This document shows, piece after piece, positions 1 to 8,080 of a DNA stretch of 9,031 bases. Location of the stretch: the NCBI GenBank assembly GCA_030039895.1, contig JASHUR010000393.1, forward strand, positions 1-9,031, read 5' to 3'. Numbering within the stretch: the first letter of the stretch is position 1; the number at the start of each line of letters is the position of its first letter. Position numbers and translations under genes: made by a program. Source of the DNA: Acidobacteriaceae bacterium. GTDB lineage: Bacteria; Acidobacteriota; Terriglobia; Terriglobales; Acidobacteriaceae. Under the pieces are notes generated by a model. The model did no database searches. It was not told the DNA's origin and saw only the letters and a list, made by a program, of their open reading frames with translations.

Positions 1-3000
1 AAGTTCCTCGCCGAGCGTGGAATCGCCCTTCCGCCCGGTGTACATTTCCGCTTCGCACTCAGCCCTGCGCAAATGCTTGCTCGTGCGCGCGGCCTCTATC
101 GCGCTCAGGTCGCTGCAAGCTCAACTTCCGGCTCGTCCACTCCGGTCTGGCAACCGGTCGGCCCGGCGCAGGTAGTCACTACGGCCTACGGCAATGTCGC
201 TGGGAGAGTCACCAGCATTGCGGTGGATCCCTCCGACCCTACCGGGAACACCGTCTACGTTGGCACTGCCTTCAGCGGAGTCTGGAAGTCCGCCAACGCT
301 GCGGGAGACTCCTCCTCAGTCACCCTCGTGCCGCTTACCGATTCTGTCTACTCGTCCATCTCCGGGTTTGACTCTGCCCCTTCGCTGAGCATCGGTGCCG
401 TGAGCGTGCAGCCCGTCTCTGCCGGAACGGCCCCGGTCATCCTTGCTGGCACCGGGGTTCCCAACGATACAACCGCATCCTATTTTGGCGCGGGCATCCT
501 ACGCTCTACCGACGGCGGCAATCACTGGACCCTCATCACTCACTCCAATGATCAGATCAACGGCGCCAACAACAACTTCAACTTCACCGGAAATGGTTTC
601 GCCGGCTTTGCCTGGGGCACAGTCAAGGGAAACCCTGTCGTAGTCGCGGCTGTATCTCAATCCGAATCGGGAGTGGAAACCTACGCCACCGAAGGCCAGA
701 ACAGCGTCATGGGCATCTACTACTCCACCGACCTCGGGCAGACATGGTACATGGCCACCATTACCGATCCCGGTGGGGCGGTGCAGTCGCCGCAGACCCC
801 CTTCACCCCTTGTGCCATTTCCGGCTCCCGCTTGCCCTGCGGCAACGCTGTTACCTCCATCGTCTGGAATCCCATCCGCAAGGAGTTCTTCGCCGCCGTT
901 CGGTTTCACGGCTACTATCAGTCGTCTGACGGGCAGAACTGGACGCGCCTTGCCAACCAGCCCGGCGCCAATCTCACCACCACCATGTGCCCGCCAAATC
1001 AGGGTTATTCCGGCTCGCAGGCATGCCCTATCTACAACGCGGCCCTGGCCGTACAGCCCGTTACAGGAGACACCTTTGCGCTCACCACCGACATCAACAA
1101 CCTCGATCAGGGCCTCTGGCAGGACTCCTGCAACCTTGCCTCAGGCTCCTGTGCCTCATCAACGTTGTCCTTCACGCAAATACCCGACTCCGCGCTTGAC
1201 GCCGGCTCTCTCATTGATCCTTCTCAGCCAACGCTCATTCCACAGGCCGACTATGATCTTTATCTCGCCGCCGTCCCCGCCGTCCAGAGCTCGCAACCCG
1301 ATACGCTTCTCTTCGCCGGTACCGCCGACATCTACCGCTGCGACCTCGGCGCTGGATGCGCCTGGCGCAACACCACCCACGCCCAGTCTTCCGACTGCAA
1401 CTCCGCGAACGTCGCTCCCGCGCAATACGCCATCGACGCCACCTTCGGTGCCAATGGCCTCCTCTACTTCGGCAACGACGGCGGCCTCTGGCGCTCCACC
1501 GACGACGTAGACGAGCAGGGCCAGCAGTGCTCATCAACCGACGCCACGCATTTCCAGAACCTCAACTCCGCCTTCACTAGCTCCATCGCAGAAGTTGAGG
1601 ACATCGCACCAGATCCTTCCAGCTCGCAGACCATGATGGCTTCGCTCGGCCCCCTCGGCACCGCCGCGCCGCTCAGTGGAACAGCCGTTTGGCAGCAGGT
1701 TCTCAACGGAGAAGGGGACTATGCCGCCATCGATCCCGTCAATCCGCAGAACTGGTACGCCACTTCGGAATTCGGCATCGGCATAAACTACTGCTCGCAG
1801 GGAACAAGCTGCAGCATCGCCGGATTCGGCCTGCCCGTCATCTCCAGCGCCGACGCCGGGGACGACGGCTACGGTCAGATCATCCCTGCTCCCTGGATAC
1901 TCGATCCGCAGAACACCTCCAACCTTATCCTCGGCACCTGCCGCGTCTGGCGAGGCCCTGCCTCCGGAGGCGCATTGACCCAGCTCAGCACCATGCTCGA
2001 CGGCGACAACGGCCCATACTGCGACGGCAACGCCGAGGTCCGCTCCCTCGCCGCCTCAGGCGAATCTACTGACGCCCCTGGCACGCCCGAGCTCATCTAC
2101 GCCGGTATGGCCGGCCTCTACGACGGAGGCGCGACTGTGGCCGGGCACATCTTCGCGCAGTCCATCAGCTCCGGTTCGTCTGCATCGTCATGGATCGACC
2201 TCTCCAACAACCTCAACGGTTTCAACCCTTACGGTTATGACATCTCCAGCATCTACGTCGACCCGCACTCCTTCGGAGGCCAGACCATTTACGCCACCGT
2301 CCAGGGCTTCAGTACGGCAACCATCTACCGTTCGACCGATGGCGGATCCATCTGGCAAAACATCTCCAGCTCACTCGTGAACGCTCCCGCCAACAGCGTC
2401 ATTGTCGATCCCAATGACGCCAACACCGTCTTCGTCGCCACTGACGCGGGCGTCTTCTACACTCAGGACGTCGCCAGTTGCGCGCAGGCCTATTCCGCTT
2501 GCTGGAGCGCCTACGGCGCATCGCTGCCCAATGTCCCCGTCGTGCAGCTGCAGACAGAAAGCACCAGCGGCGGTCCCGTTCTTCTCGCCGCAACCTTCGG
2601 CCGAGGAATCTGGCAGGTTGCTCTGCCCAACATTGTGACCTCGACCGCAACCGTCACGCCGCCGTCACTCACTTTCGGCAATGAGGCGGTTGGGACCGCC
2701 AGCGCGCCCAAACAATTACTCGTCACCAATACCGGCGCCGTCCCCTTGCAGATCAGTTCGCTCGCCATCACCACAGGCTTCACCGAGTCCGATACGTGCA
2801 GTGGGCAGTCCATCGCGCCCGGTAACGCTTGCGTCATAGAGGTCGCCTTCGTGCCCGCCGTGATCGGGGCGAACACTGGCTTACTTACGATCTATGCCAA
2901 TCTTCCCGACGGTGGTCAACTCACCGTCCCGCTCAGCGGAACCGGAACGAAGGGTGCGGCCGTCACGCTTACTCCCACCTCGCTCTGCTTCCAGGCTACG

Positions 3001-4473
3001 CTCATCGGCCAGACCACCTCGCAGTCCTGCCAGTCCACCGGCGCGCCCACGCAGGGCGGACAGACCGTTCAGCCCGGACAATCCATCGTTATCGCGAACA
3101 CCGGCGGGGCCACTGCAACCATCACTTCCGTCACCCTCACCGGTGACTTTGCCTTTGTCGCCAACACCTGCGGCAAGTCCCTCACCGCGGCCAACACTCC
3201 TGGCGACAGTTGCACCGTCAGCATCACCTTTACCCCCACCGCCTCTGGCCCGCGCAACGGCGCGCTCACCGTCGTGGACAGCACTGGTACGCAGACAGCG
3301 CTGCTTACAGGTACGGGCATGACTCCCGCAACCGATCTGCTCGCCCCATCCAGCCTCACCTTCGCTTCTCAGACCATCGGGACTGAAAGCATTTCGCAGC
3401 AACTCACGCTCACCAACAACGGCGACGCAGCGGTTCAGGACATTGCTGTTCGGTCCTCAACTACAGACTTCATTGCCTCCAACAACTGCGGCACAACCCT
3501 CGCTGGCCACTCCAGTTGCGCTATCCTTGTCAGCTTCCTGCCCAGCGTCATAGGTCCTGACAACGGCGCCCTCACTGTCAGTGACATTGTGACCGCGGGA
3601 TCCACCCACACGCAGCAGGTCGCCCTCACCGGTACGGGCGTCGCTCCCTCCGGTATTGCTTCCGTGTCGCCGTCGTTCATCAACTTCGGCTACTACGGCG
3701 TCGGTGGAACCAGCCCTGCCAAAACCGTCACCATCACCAACAATGGCTCGTCCAGCATCACCGGAATTCAGACCGCCTTTACCGGCGACTTCTCCATGCA
3801 GACCGCGTCCAGCAATCCCTGCGGAGCAAGCCTGTCCGTCGGTGCAAGCTGCAACATCGGCGTCGTCTTCTCGCCCAAACAGGTCAACCAGCGCAGCGGC
3901 AGCCTCACCATCACCGGGACGAATCTCGCCACCCCGCTCATCGTTGCCCTCACCGGCAGCGGGGCTGGCTTCACCATCAAGATTGACGGCTCCTCGTCGC
4001 AGGTCATCACCGGCAACCAGACTCCCGCACCTTTTCAAGTTGAAATCGACTCCGTCAACGGCTCCACCGGCCCCGTCGCGCTCACTTGTGCGGTTGTTCC
4101 GGCCACTGCGGGCTGCTCTGTCTCGCCGGCGAGCGTCACTCTCACAGGCACCTCAACCCAGCAGGCCGCTCTCACCTTCTCTGCCAACCAGACTGCTCAT
4201 GCCGCCCAGTCATTCTGGAAGACCACCGGCATGGCGCTGGCCATGTTTCTGCCCGTCGGGTTCCTCGCACGCCGCCGCAGCCGTTGGCCGCTGCTCACAT
4301 TCTGCGTACTCCTGGTCCTGCTGTTGCCCATTGGTTGCGGTGTCAACTCCAGCGCGGGCAGTCTCTCTTCCTCAGTAGGCTCATCGGCCACGGCAGGGCA
4401 ATACACCATCACCGTTACCGGCACCATGCCTGGACTTACGCAGTCCGCAACCGCGCAGGTGACCGTCCAGTAA
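1..4473 (+). CDS. Large secreted beta-propeller / choice-of-anchor-D repeat protein, 5'-partial
   Basis: This is probably an extracytoplasmic structural, adhesive or binding protein; no enzymatic site is recognised. The frame is open from base 1. The first Met (position 73) is probably internal: the 24 codons before it read as ordinary protein (KFLAERGIALPPGVHF...), there is no signal peptide at that Met, and related propeller proteins carry a similar short helical segment ahead of their 'W-x-P-x-GP' propeller entry (here VWQPVGPAQV, about 145-174). 1490 codons are visible. Order: Asp-box beta-propeller (about 145-2640), four choice-of-anchor-D (ASPM/SPD-2/Hydin-like) repeats (about 2650-3969), then an Ig-like tail (3970-4473) split by a hydrophobic hairpin. 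Sixteen Cys in the propeller and a Cys pair in each repeat suit an oxidising compartment. It ends with TAA, followed by the rhamnose operon on the same strand; a functional link is unproven. The architecture is confident, the biological role unknown. Confidence 0.85.
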   Translation, partial: KFLAERGIALPPGVHFRFALSPAQMLARARGLYRAQVAASSTSGSSTPVWQPVGPAQVVTTAYGNVAGRVTSIAVDPSDPTGNTVYVGTAFSGVWKSANAAGDSSSVTLVPLTDSVYSSISGFDSAPSLSIGAVSVQPVSAGTAPVILAGTGVPNDTTASYFGAGILRSTDGGNHWTLITHSNDQINGANNNFNFTGNGFAGFAWGTVKGNPVVVAAVSQSESGVETYATEGQNSVMGIYYSTDLGQTWYMATITDPGGAVQSPQTPFTPCAISGSRLPCGNAVTSIVWNPIRKEFFAAVRFHGYYQSSDGQNWTRLANQPGANLTTTMCPPNQGYSGSQACPIYNAALAVQPVTGDTFALTTDINNLDQGLWQDSCNLASGSCASSTLSFTQIPDSALDAGSLIDPSQPTLIPQADYDLYLAAVPAVQSSQPDTLLFAGTADIYRCDLGAGCAWRNTTHAQSSDCNSANVAPAQYAIDATFGANGLLYFGNDGGLWRSTDDVDEQGQQCSSTDATHFQNLNSAFTSSIAEVEDIAPDPSSSQTMMASLGPLGTAAPLSGTAVWQQVLNGEGDYAAIDPVNPQNWYATSEFGIGINYCSQGTSCSIAGFGLPVISSADAGDDGYGQIIPAPWILDPQNTSNLILGTCRVWRGPASGGALTQLSTMLDGDNGPYCDGNAEVRSLAASGESTDAPGTPELIYAGMAGLYDGGATVAGHIFAQSISSGSSASSWIDLSNNLNGFNPYGYDISSIYVDPHSFGGQTIYATVQGFSTATIYRSTDGGSIWQNISSSLVNAPANSVIVDPNDANTVFVATDAGVFYTQDVASCAQAYSACWSAYGASLPNVPVVQLQTESTSGGPVLLAATFGRGIWQVALPNIVTSTATVTPPSLTFGNEAVGTASAPKQLLVTNTGAVPLQISSLAITTGFTESDTCSGQSIAPGNACVIEVAFVPAVIGANTGLLTIYANLPDGGQLTVPLSGTGTKGAAVTLTPTSLCFQATLIGQTTSQSCQSTGAPTQGGQTVQPGQSIVIANTGGATATITSVTLTGDFAFVANTCGKSLTAANTPGDSCTVSITFTPTASGPRNGALTVVDSTGTQTALLTGTGMTPATDLLAPSSLTFASQTIGTESISQQLTLTNNGDAAVQDIAVRSSTTDFIASNNCGTTLAGHSSCAILVSFLPSVIGPDNGALTVSDIVTAGSTHTQQVALTGTGVAPSGIASVSPSFINFGYYGVGGTSPAKTVTITNNGSSSITGIQTAFTGDFSMQTASSNPCGASLSVGASCNIGVVFSPKQVNQRSGSLTITGTNLATPLIVALTGSGAGFTIKIDGSSSQVITGNQTPAPFQVEIDSVNGSTGPVALTCAVVPATAGCSVSPASVTLTGTSTQQAALTFSANQTAHAAQSFWKTTGMALAMFLPVGFLARRRSRWPLLTFCVLLVLLLPIGCGVNSSAGSLSSSVGSSATAGQYTITVTGTMPGLTQSATAQVTVQ
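145..2640 (+). other. Asp-box (BNR-like) beta-propeller region of the large protein
   Basis: Asp-box motifs (S-x-D-x-G-x-x-W type) recur: RSTDGGNHW (about 502-528), YSTDLGQTW (721-747), QSSDGQNW (919-942) and RSTDGGSIW (2329-2355), plus a degenerate NDGGLWRSTDD (about 1474-1506). The segments between them contain 'VDPSDP', 'VDPHS' and 'VDPNDANTVFVATDAGVFY' type strands, and the region closes with TFGRGIWQVALP, a common last-blade sequence. This matches the sialidase/Vps10/YCF48-like propeller superfamily. Asp-boxes mark the fold and do not by themselves imply sialidase activity; I see no sialidase catalytic Arg triad. The length of about 830 residues could hold one large or two successive propellers. 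Confidence 0.8.
2650..3969 (+). other. Four tandem choice-of-anchor-D (Hydin-like) domains
   Basis: Four diverged protein repeats of about 100-120 residues lie at about 2650-2955, 2956-3318, 3319-3639 and 3640-3969. Each begins with a P-S-L-x-F-like strand (PPSLTFGNEAVGT, PTSLCFQ, PSSLTFASQTIGT, PSFINFGYYGVGG), continues with a 'TNTG/TNNG' strand (repeat 2 has ANTGG), has a Cys pair around a GxSLxxG-like turn (TCSGQSIAPGNAC, TCGKS...DSC, NCGTTLAGHSSC, PCGASLSVGASC), and closes with 'LTGTG' or a variant. These are immunoglobulin-like beta-sandwich stalk domains common in large secreted bacterial proteins. Repeat 2 is longer and carries an extra Cys pair (LCFQ...SCQS). They likely hold the propeller away from the cell surface. 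Confidence 0.85.
4186..4386 (+). other. Hydrophobic hairpin with lipobox-like Cys inserted in the C-terminal Ig-like domain
   Basis: About 67 codons separate the first Ig-like strands (PVALTCAVVPATAGCSVSP through AALTFSA, ending at 4185) from the last ones (SATAGQYTITVTGT...TVQ, 4387-4470). The insert has a first hydrophobic segment (about 4228-4269, GMALAMFLPVGFLA), a basic turn RRRSR (4270-4284), and a second hydrophobic segment (about 4285-4335) ending LPIGC with Cys at 4336-4338, followed by a Ser/Gly-rich linker. By the positive-inside rule, the basic turn would be cytoplasmic and both flanks outside. The second half resembles a lipoprotein signal peptide, although Pro at -3 is not ideal for a lipobox. 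Membrane anchoring is a reasonable inference; processing is unproven. Confidence 0.7.
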
Positions 4474-4519
4474 CGCAGTCTTCTTCTGGATTGCGGAGTG
4501 CTCCCACGCGGCAATGCCG

Positions 4520-4525
4520 TAAAAT
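4520..4525 (+). promoter_or_regulatory. Possible -10 element (TAAAAT) upstream of rfbB
   Basis: TAAAAT matches five of six bases of the sigma-70 -10 consensus and is the most AT-rich spot in the 124-bp gap before rfbB. No good -35 hexamer lies 16-18 bp upstream; TTGCGG at 4491-4496 is 23 bp away, which is too far. The gap shows no convincing intrinsic terminator, so read-through from the large upstream gene is also possible. This is a weak call. Confidence 0.25.
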
Positions 4526-4585
4526 CATCACGAAGATGAATCGCGAACCCTTGCCGTCCTCCAGGGAGCAGAAATCCCGCCGGAT

Positions 4586-4591
4586 AGGAAG
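4586..4591 (+). promoter_or_regulatory. Ribosome binding site of rfbB (AGGAAG)
   Basis: AGGAAG sits 6 nt before the ATG at 4598, which is good Shine-Dalgarno spacing. It supports this start, as does the protein beginning directly with the Rossmann strand MNNTILVTGGAGFIG. Confidence 0.7.
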
Positions 4592-4597
4592 AAGCAT

Positions 4598-5673
4598 ATG
4601 AACAACACCATCCTGGTCACCGGCGGTGCGGGATTTATCGGCTCAAATTTCGTTCTTCAGTGGATCGCAAACGCCGATGCCCGTGTCGTGAATCTCGACC
4701 TGCTCACATACGCTGGTAATCGCCGCAATCTGCAATCCATCGAGCATCACTCTCGCCACGTCTTCGTCCACGGCGACATCTGCGACGAATCCTTCGTCGC
4801 CTCTCTGCTCCGCGAGCATCAGCCGCGCGCTATCGTCCATTTCGCTGCCGAGAGCCATGTGGATCGCTCCATCGCCGGCCCTGCCGCCTTCATACGGACC
4901 AATATCACCGGAACCTACGAGATGCTCCAGCAGGTGCTCCGCTACTGGCAGGCCCTTCCCGAAGGCGACCAATCCGTTTTCCGCTTCGTGCATGTCTCCA
5001 CCGATGAAGTCTACGGAACCCTCCTACCCGGTGAACCCGCCTTCAACGAAACAACACCTCACGCGCCCAACAGTCCCTATGCAGCCTCCAAGGCATCGTC
5101 TGACATGCTTGTCCGCGCCTGGCATCATACCTACGGACTGCCCGTCGTCACCACCAATTGCTCCAATAACTACGGCCCCTGGCAATTTCCGGAGAAGCTC
5201 ATCCCGCTCATGGTCCTTAACGCGCTCGAGGGCAAGCCGCTCCCCGTCTATGGCGACGGCCTCAACGTTCGCGACTGGCTCTTCGTCGAAGACCACTGCG
5301 CGGCCATCCGTCGAGTGCTCGAGGACGGCCGCATCGGCCAAACCTACAACATCGGCGGCAACAGCGAACGCAGCAACATCGACGTCGTCACCGCCATCTG
5401 CGACATCCTCGACGAGCTCCGCCCCGACCCATCCATCGGCGGTCGCCGTAATCTCATCACCTACGTCAAGGACCGCCCCGGTCACGACCGCCGCTATGCC
5501 ATCGACGCCACAAAGATCGCCCGCGAGCTCAACTGGGTGCCCGAGCAGCCCTTCGAGAGCGGCATCCGCAAAACCATTGAGTGGTATCTCGCGCATCTCG
5601 ATTGGGTCAATGACATCCGCACCGGCGCCTACCTCAACTGGATCGAGCAGAACTACGCCGAAAGGCTTGCGCA

Positions 5674-5677
<4 letters not shown>
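4598..5677 (+). CDS. rfbB: dTDP-glucose 4,6-dehydratase (RfbB/RmlB)
   Basis: Second step of dTDP-L-rhamnose synthesis: NAD+-dependent conversion of dTDP-glucose to dTDP-4-keto-6-deoxyglucose in the cytoplasm. The 359-residue protein is an extended short-chain dehydrogenase of usual family length. Visible motifs: NAD-binding TGGAGFIGSN (8-17), FAAESHVDRSI (82-92), the dehydratase signature STDEVYG with Thr135-Asp136-Glu137, catalytic YxxxK (Tyr161, Lys165), NNYGPWQFPEKLIPL (190-204), GDGLNVRDWLFVED (219-232) and the nucleotide-sugar-binding RPGHDRRYAID (293-303). Together these separate it from UDP-glucose epimerases and other SDRs. It is the first gene of the four-gene rhamnose operon, and its TGA overlaps the rfbA ATG (ATGA), implying translational coupling. 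No damage is seen. Confidence 0.97.
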
Positions 5678-6564
<887 letters not shown>

Positions 6565-6565
6565 C

Positions 6566-7111
6566 ATGAACATCCAGCCCACCGCTCTCCCCGGCGTGCT
6601 TCTCATCGCTCCCAAAAAATTCTCTGACGCCCGTGGTTCCTTCTGGGAAACCTATAACCAGCGTATCCTCCACCAAGCCGGTCTTCCCACTGACTGGAAG
6701 CAGGACAACACATCTGTCTCGTTCAGAAACGTCGTGCGCGGCATCCACTATCAGATCACGCAGCCCCAGGGCAAACTCGTCCGCGTCACCTATGGGGCCG
6801 TCTACGATGTCGCCATCGATCTCCGCCGCAGCTCCGCCACCTTCGGCCGGTACGTCGGCTTTGATTTGTCTGAGGAGAACGGCTCCATGCTCTGGATTCC
6901 TCCCGGCTTCGGTCACGGCTTTGCTGTTCTTAGTGAGCGCGCTGGCTTCGCATACAAAGTCACCGACTACTACTTGCCCTCCGGCGAGCGCACCATCCTC
7001 TGGAACGACCCCACCCTTGCCATCGCTTGGCCTGTCGCGGAAAAAGATGCCATCGTCTCAGCCAAAGACCAGCAGGGAAGTCGCTTCTCCGAAGCAGAGG
7101 TCTTCTCGTGA
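6566..7111 (+). CDS. rfbC: dTDP-4-dehydrorhamnose 3,5-epimerase (RfbC/RmlC)
   Basis: Third step: epimerises C3 and C5 of dTDP-4-keto-6-deoxyglucose to give dTDP-4-keto-L-rhamnose. The 181-residue cupin is typical in length. Catalytic features visible by family comparison: VRGIHYQ with base His61, GKLVRV with Lys70, YDVAIDLR (80-87), IPPGFGHGFAVLS (111-123) with His117, and YKVTDYY with Tyr130, the proposed general acid. NDPTLAIAWP (147-156) is the usual C-terminal signature, and a late Asp (168) occupies the region of the His-Asp dyad partner. The ATG starts 1 nt after the rfbA stop, with AGGAG at 6551-6555 inside rfbA. The frame stays open about 120 codons upstream, but that stretch overlaps rfbA and is not cupin-like, so ATG 6566 is chosen. 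Confidence 0.96.
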   Translation: MNIQPTALPGVLLIAPKKFSDARGSFWETYNQRILHQAGLPTDWKQDNTSVSFRNVVRGIHYQITQPQGKLVRVTYGAVYDVAIDLRRSSATFGRYVGFDLSEENGSMLWIPPGFGHGFAVLSERAGFAYKVTDYYLPSGERTILWNDPTLAIAWPVAEKDAIVSAKDQQGSRFSEAEVFS

Positions 7112-8010
7112 CCCGCTTTCTCATCCTTGGCGCGAAGGGACAACTCGGTTCGTCCCTGCAGGCCGTCTTTAAGCGTGAAGGTCACGTCATTGCCCTTGAC
7201 CGCTCCAGCTGCGACTTCAGTGATCCCTCCAGTATCCGCGCTGCAGTACGCGCCACGCGCCCCAGCATCATCCTCAACGCGGCCGCCTACACTGCGGTCG
7301 ACCGTGCTGAGTCGGAGTCCGATCTCGCCATGCGCATCAACGGCGAGGCGGTGGGCATCCTCGCCGAAGAAGCAAAAAGTTGCGGCGCATTGCTCGTCCA
7401 TTACTCCACCGACTACGTATTCGACGGCACAAAGTCCGGTCCCTGGCTCGAAAGTGATCCCGTCCATCCGCTCAACGCATACGGAGCCACCAAGCTCGCC
7501 GGGGAGCGCAATATCCAGCAAATCGGTGGCCGGTATCTCATTTTCCGCACCAGTTGGGTCTTCAGCCCTCAAGGAAACAACTTCCTGCGCACCATGCTGC
7601 GCTTGGGCCAAGAAAGGGAAGAGCTGAAGATCGTTGACGACCAGAAGGGTGCGCCCACATCGGCTCTGGCGCTCGCCATGGCAACCCGCAGCATTCTCAC
7701 TGCAGACCCGCTGCCGAACTTCTCGGAAGTCGCCGGCATCTATCACATGACCTGCTCTGGAGAAACCACCTGGTGCGGCTTTGCGCAGGCCATCTTCGCT
7801 CGCGCAAAGCCTGCTAAGCCCTGGGCCGCAGTAAAGTGCATCCCCTCATCGGAATTCCCCACACCGGCCGCACGCCCGGCCAACTCCGTCCTGTCGAACG
7901 ACAACCTGAAGGCCACGTTCGACGTTGAGCTTCCATCCTGGCAGTCCGCATTGGACACAACACTCACGGCTTTGGGCATTTTTGCAGCTGACTTCGCGCG
8001 AAAATATTGA
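7108..8010 (+). CDS. rfbD: dTDP-4-dehydrorhamnose reductase (RfbD/RmlD), GTG start
   Basis: Final step: NAD(P)H-dependent reduction of dTDP-4-keto-L-rhamnose to dTDP-L-rhamnose. The 300-residue SDR-type reductase shows the cofactor loop GAKGQLG (8-14), NAAAYTAVDRAE (57-68), YSTDYVFDG (99-107), catalytic YGATK (Tyr125, Lys129), RTSWVF (147-152) and the C-terminal RPANSVLSN (256-264), the substrate-binding RPxxSxLxx motif. The start is GTG 7108, overlapping the rfbC stop as GTGA, with AGAGG 7 nt upstream (7096-7100). The protein then begins directly with the first Rossmann strand (TRFLILGAKGQLG). An in-frame ATG at 7027 would add 27 residues that overlap rfbC and is rejected. It completes the operon. 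Confidence 0.96.
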   Translation: MTRFLILGAKGQLGSSLQAVFKREGHVIALDRSSCDFSDPSSIRAAVRATRPSIILNAAAYTAVDRAESESDLAMRINGEAVGILAEEAKSCGALLVHYSTDYVFDGTKSGPWLESDPVHPLNAYGATKLAGERNIQQIGGRYLIFRTSWVFSPQGNNFLRTMLRLGQEREELKIVDDQKGAPTSALALAMATRSILTADPLPNFSEVAGIYHMTCSGETTWCGFAQAIFARAKPAKPWAAVKCIPSSEFPTPAARPANSVLSNDNLKATFDVELPSWQSALDTTLTALGIFAADFARKY

Positions 8011-8036
8011 GCGGTCCTTCCCGCTGGCACGCTTTT
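8010..8036 (+). terminator. Weak candidate terminator after rfbD
   Basis: A perfect 5-bp stem (AGCGG 8010-8014 with CCGCT 8021-8025) has a 6-nt loop and is followed 7 nt later by TTTT (8033-8036). The stem is short and the T-run is short and not adjacent, so it may not terminate. The same 70-bp gap holds a 7-bp direct repeat GCTGGCA (8023-8029 and 8041-8047) and no clear promoter. Confidence 0.25.
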
Positions 8037-8080
8037 CTATGCTGGCAATTCCTCGCGATTTTCCGCAAACTGGTTAAGTC

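Noticed and set aside
773..1510. 245-codon + strand open frame within the propeller region
   Set aside because: Pro/Ser/Thr-rich shadow frame inside the large protein gene.
2650..3969. Possible DNA-level tandem repeat or CRISPR-like array
   Set aside because: The periodicity is in protein domains only; the nucleotide copies are strongly diverged and there are no short identical repeats with spacers.
4491..4516. Possible terminator hairpin after the large gene (GGAG-TG-CTCC, TTGC/GCAA)
   Set aside because: Stems are only 4 bp, the loop of the first is too small, and no T-run follows.
6970..7746. 258-codon - strand open frame across rfbC/rfbD
   Set aside because: Antisense to two genes with intact catalytic motifs; no domain recognised in the translation.
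8025..8042. Sigma-54-like promoter (CTGGCACG followed by TATGC)
   Set aside because: The TGGCACG half is perfect, but the required GC of the -12 element would fall at 8038-8039, where the sequence is TA; the nearest GC is 3 nt too far.
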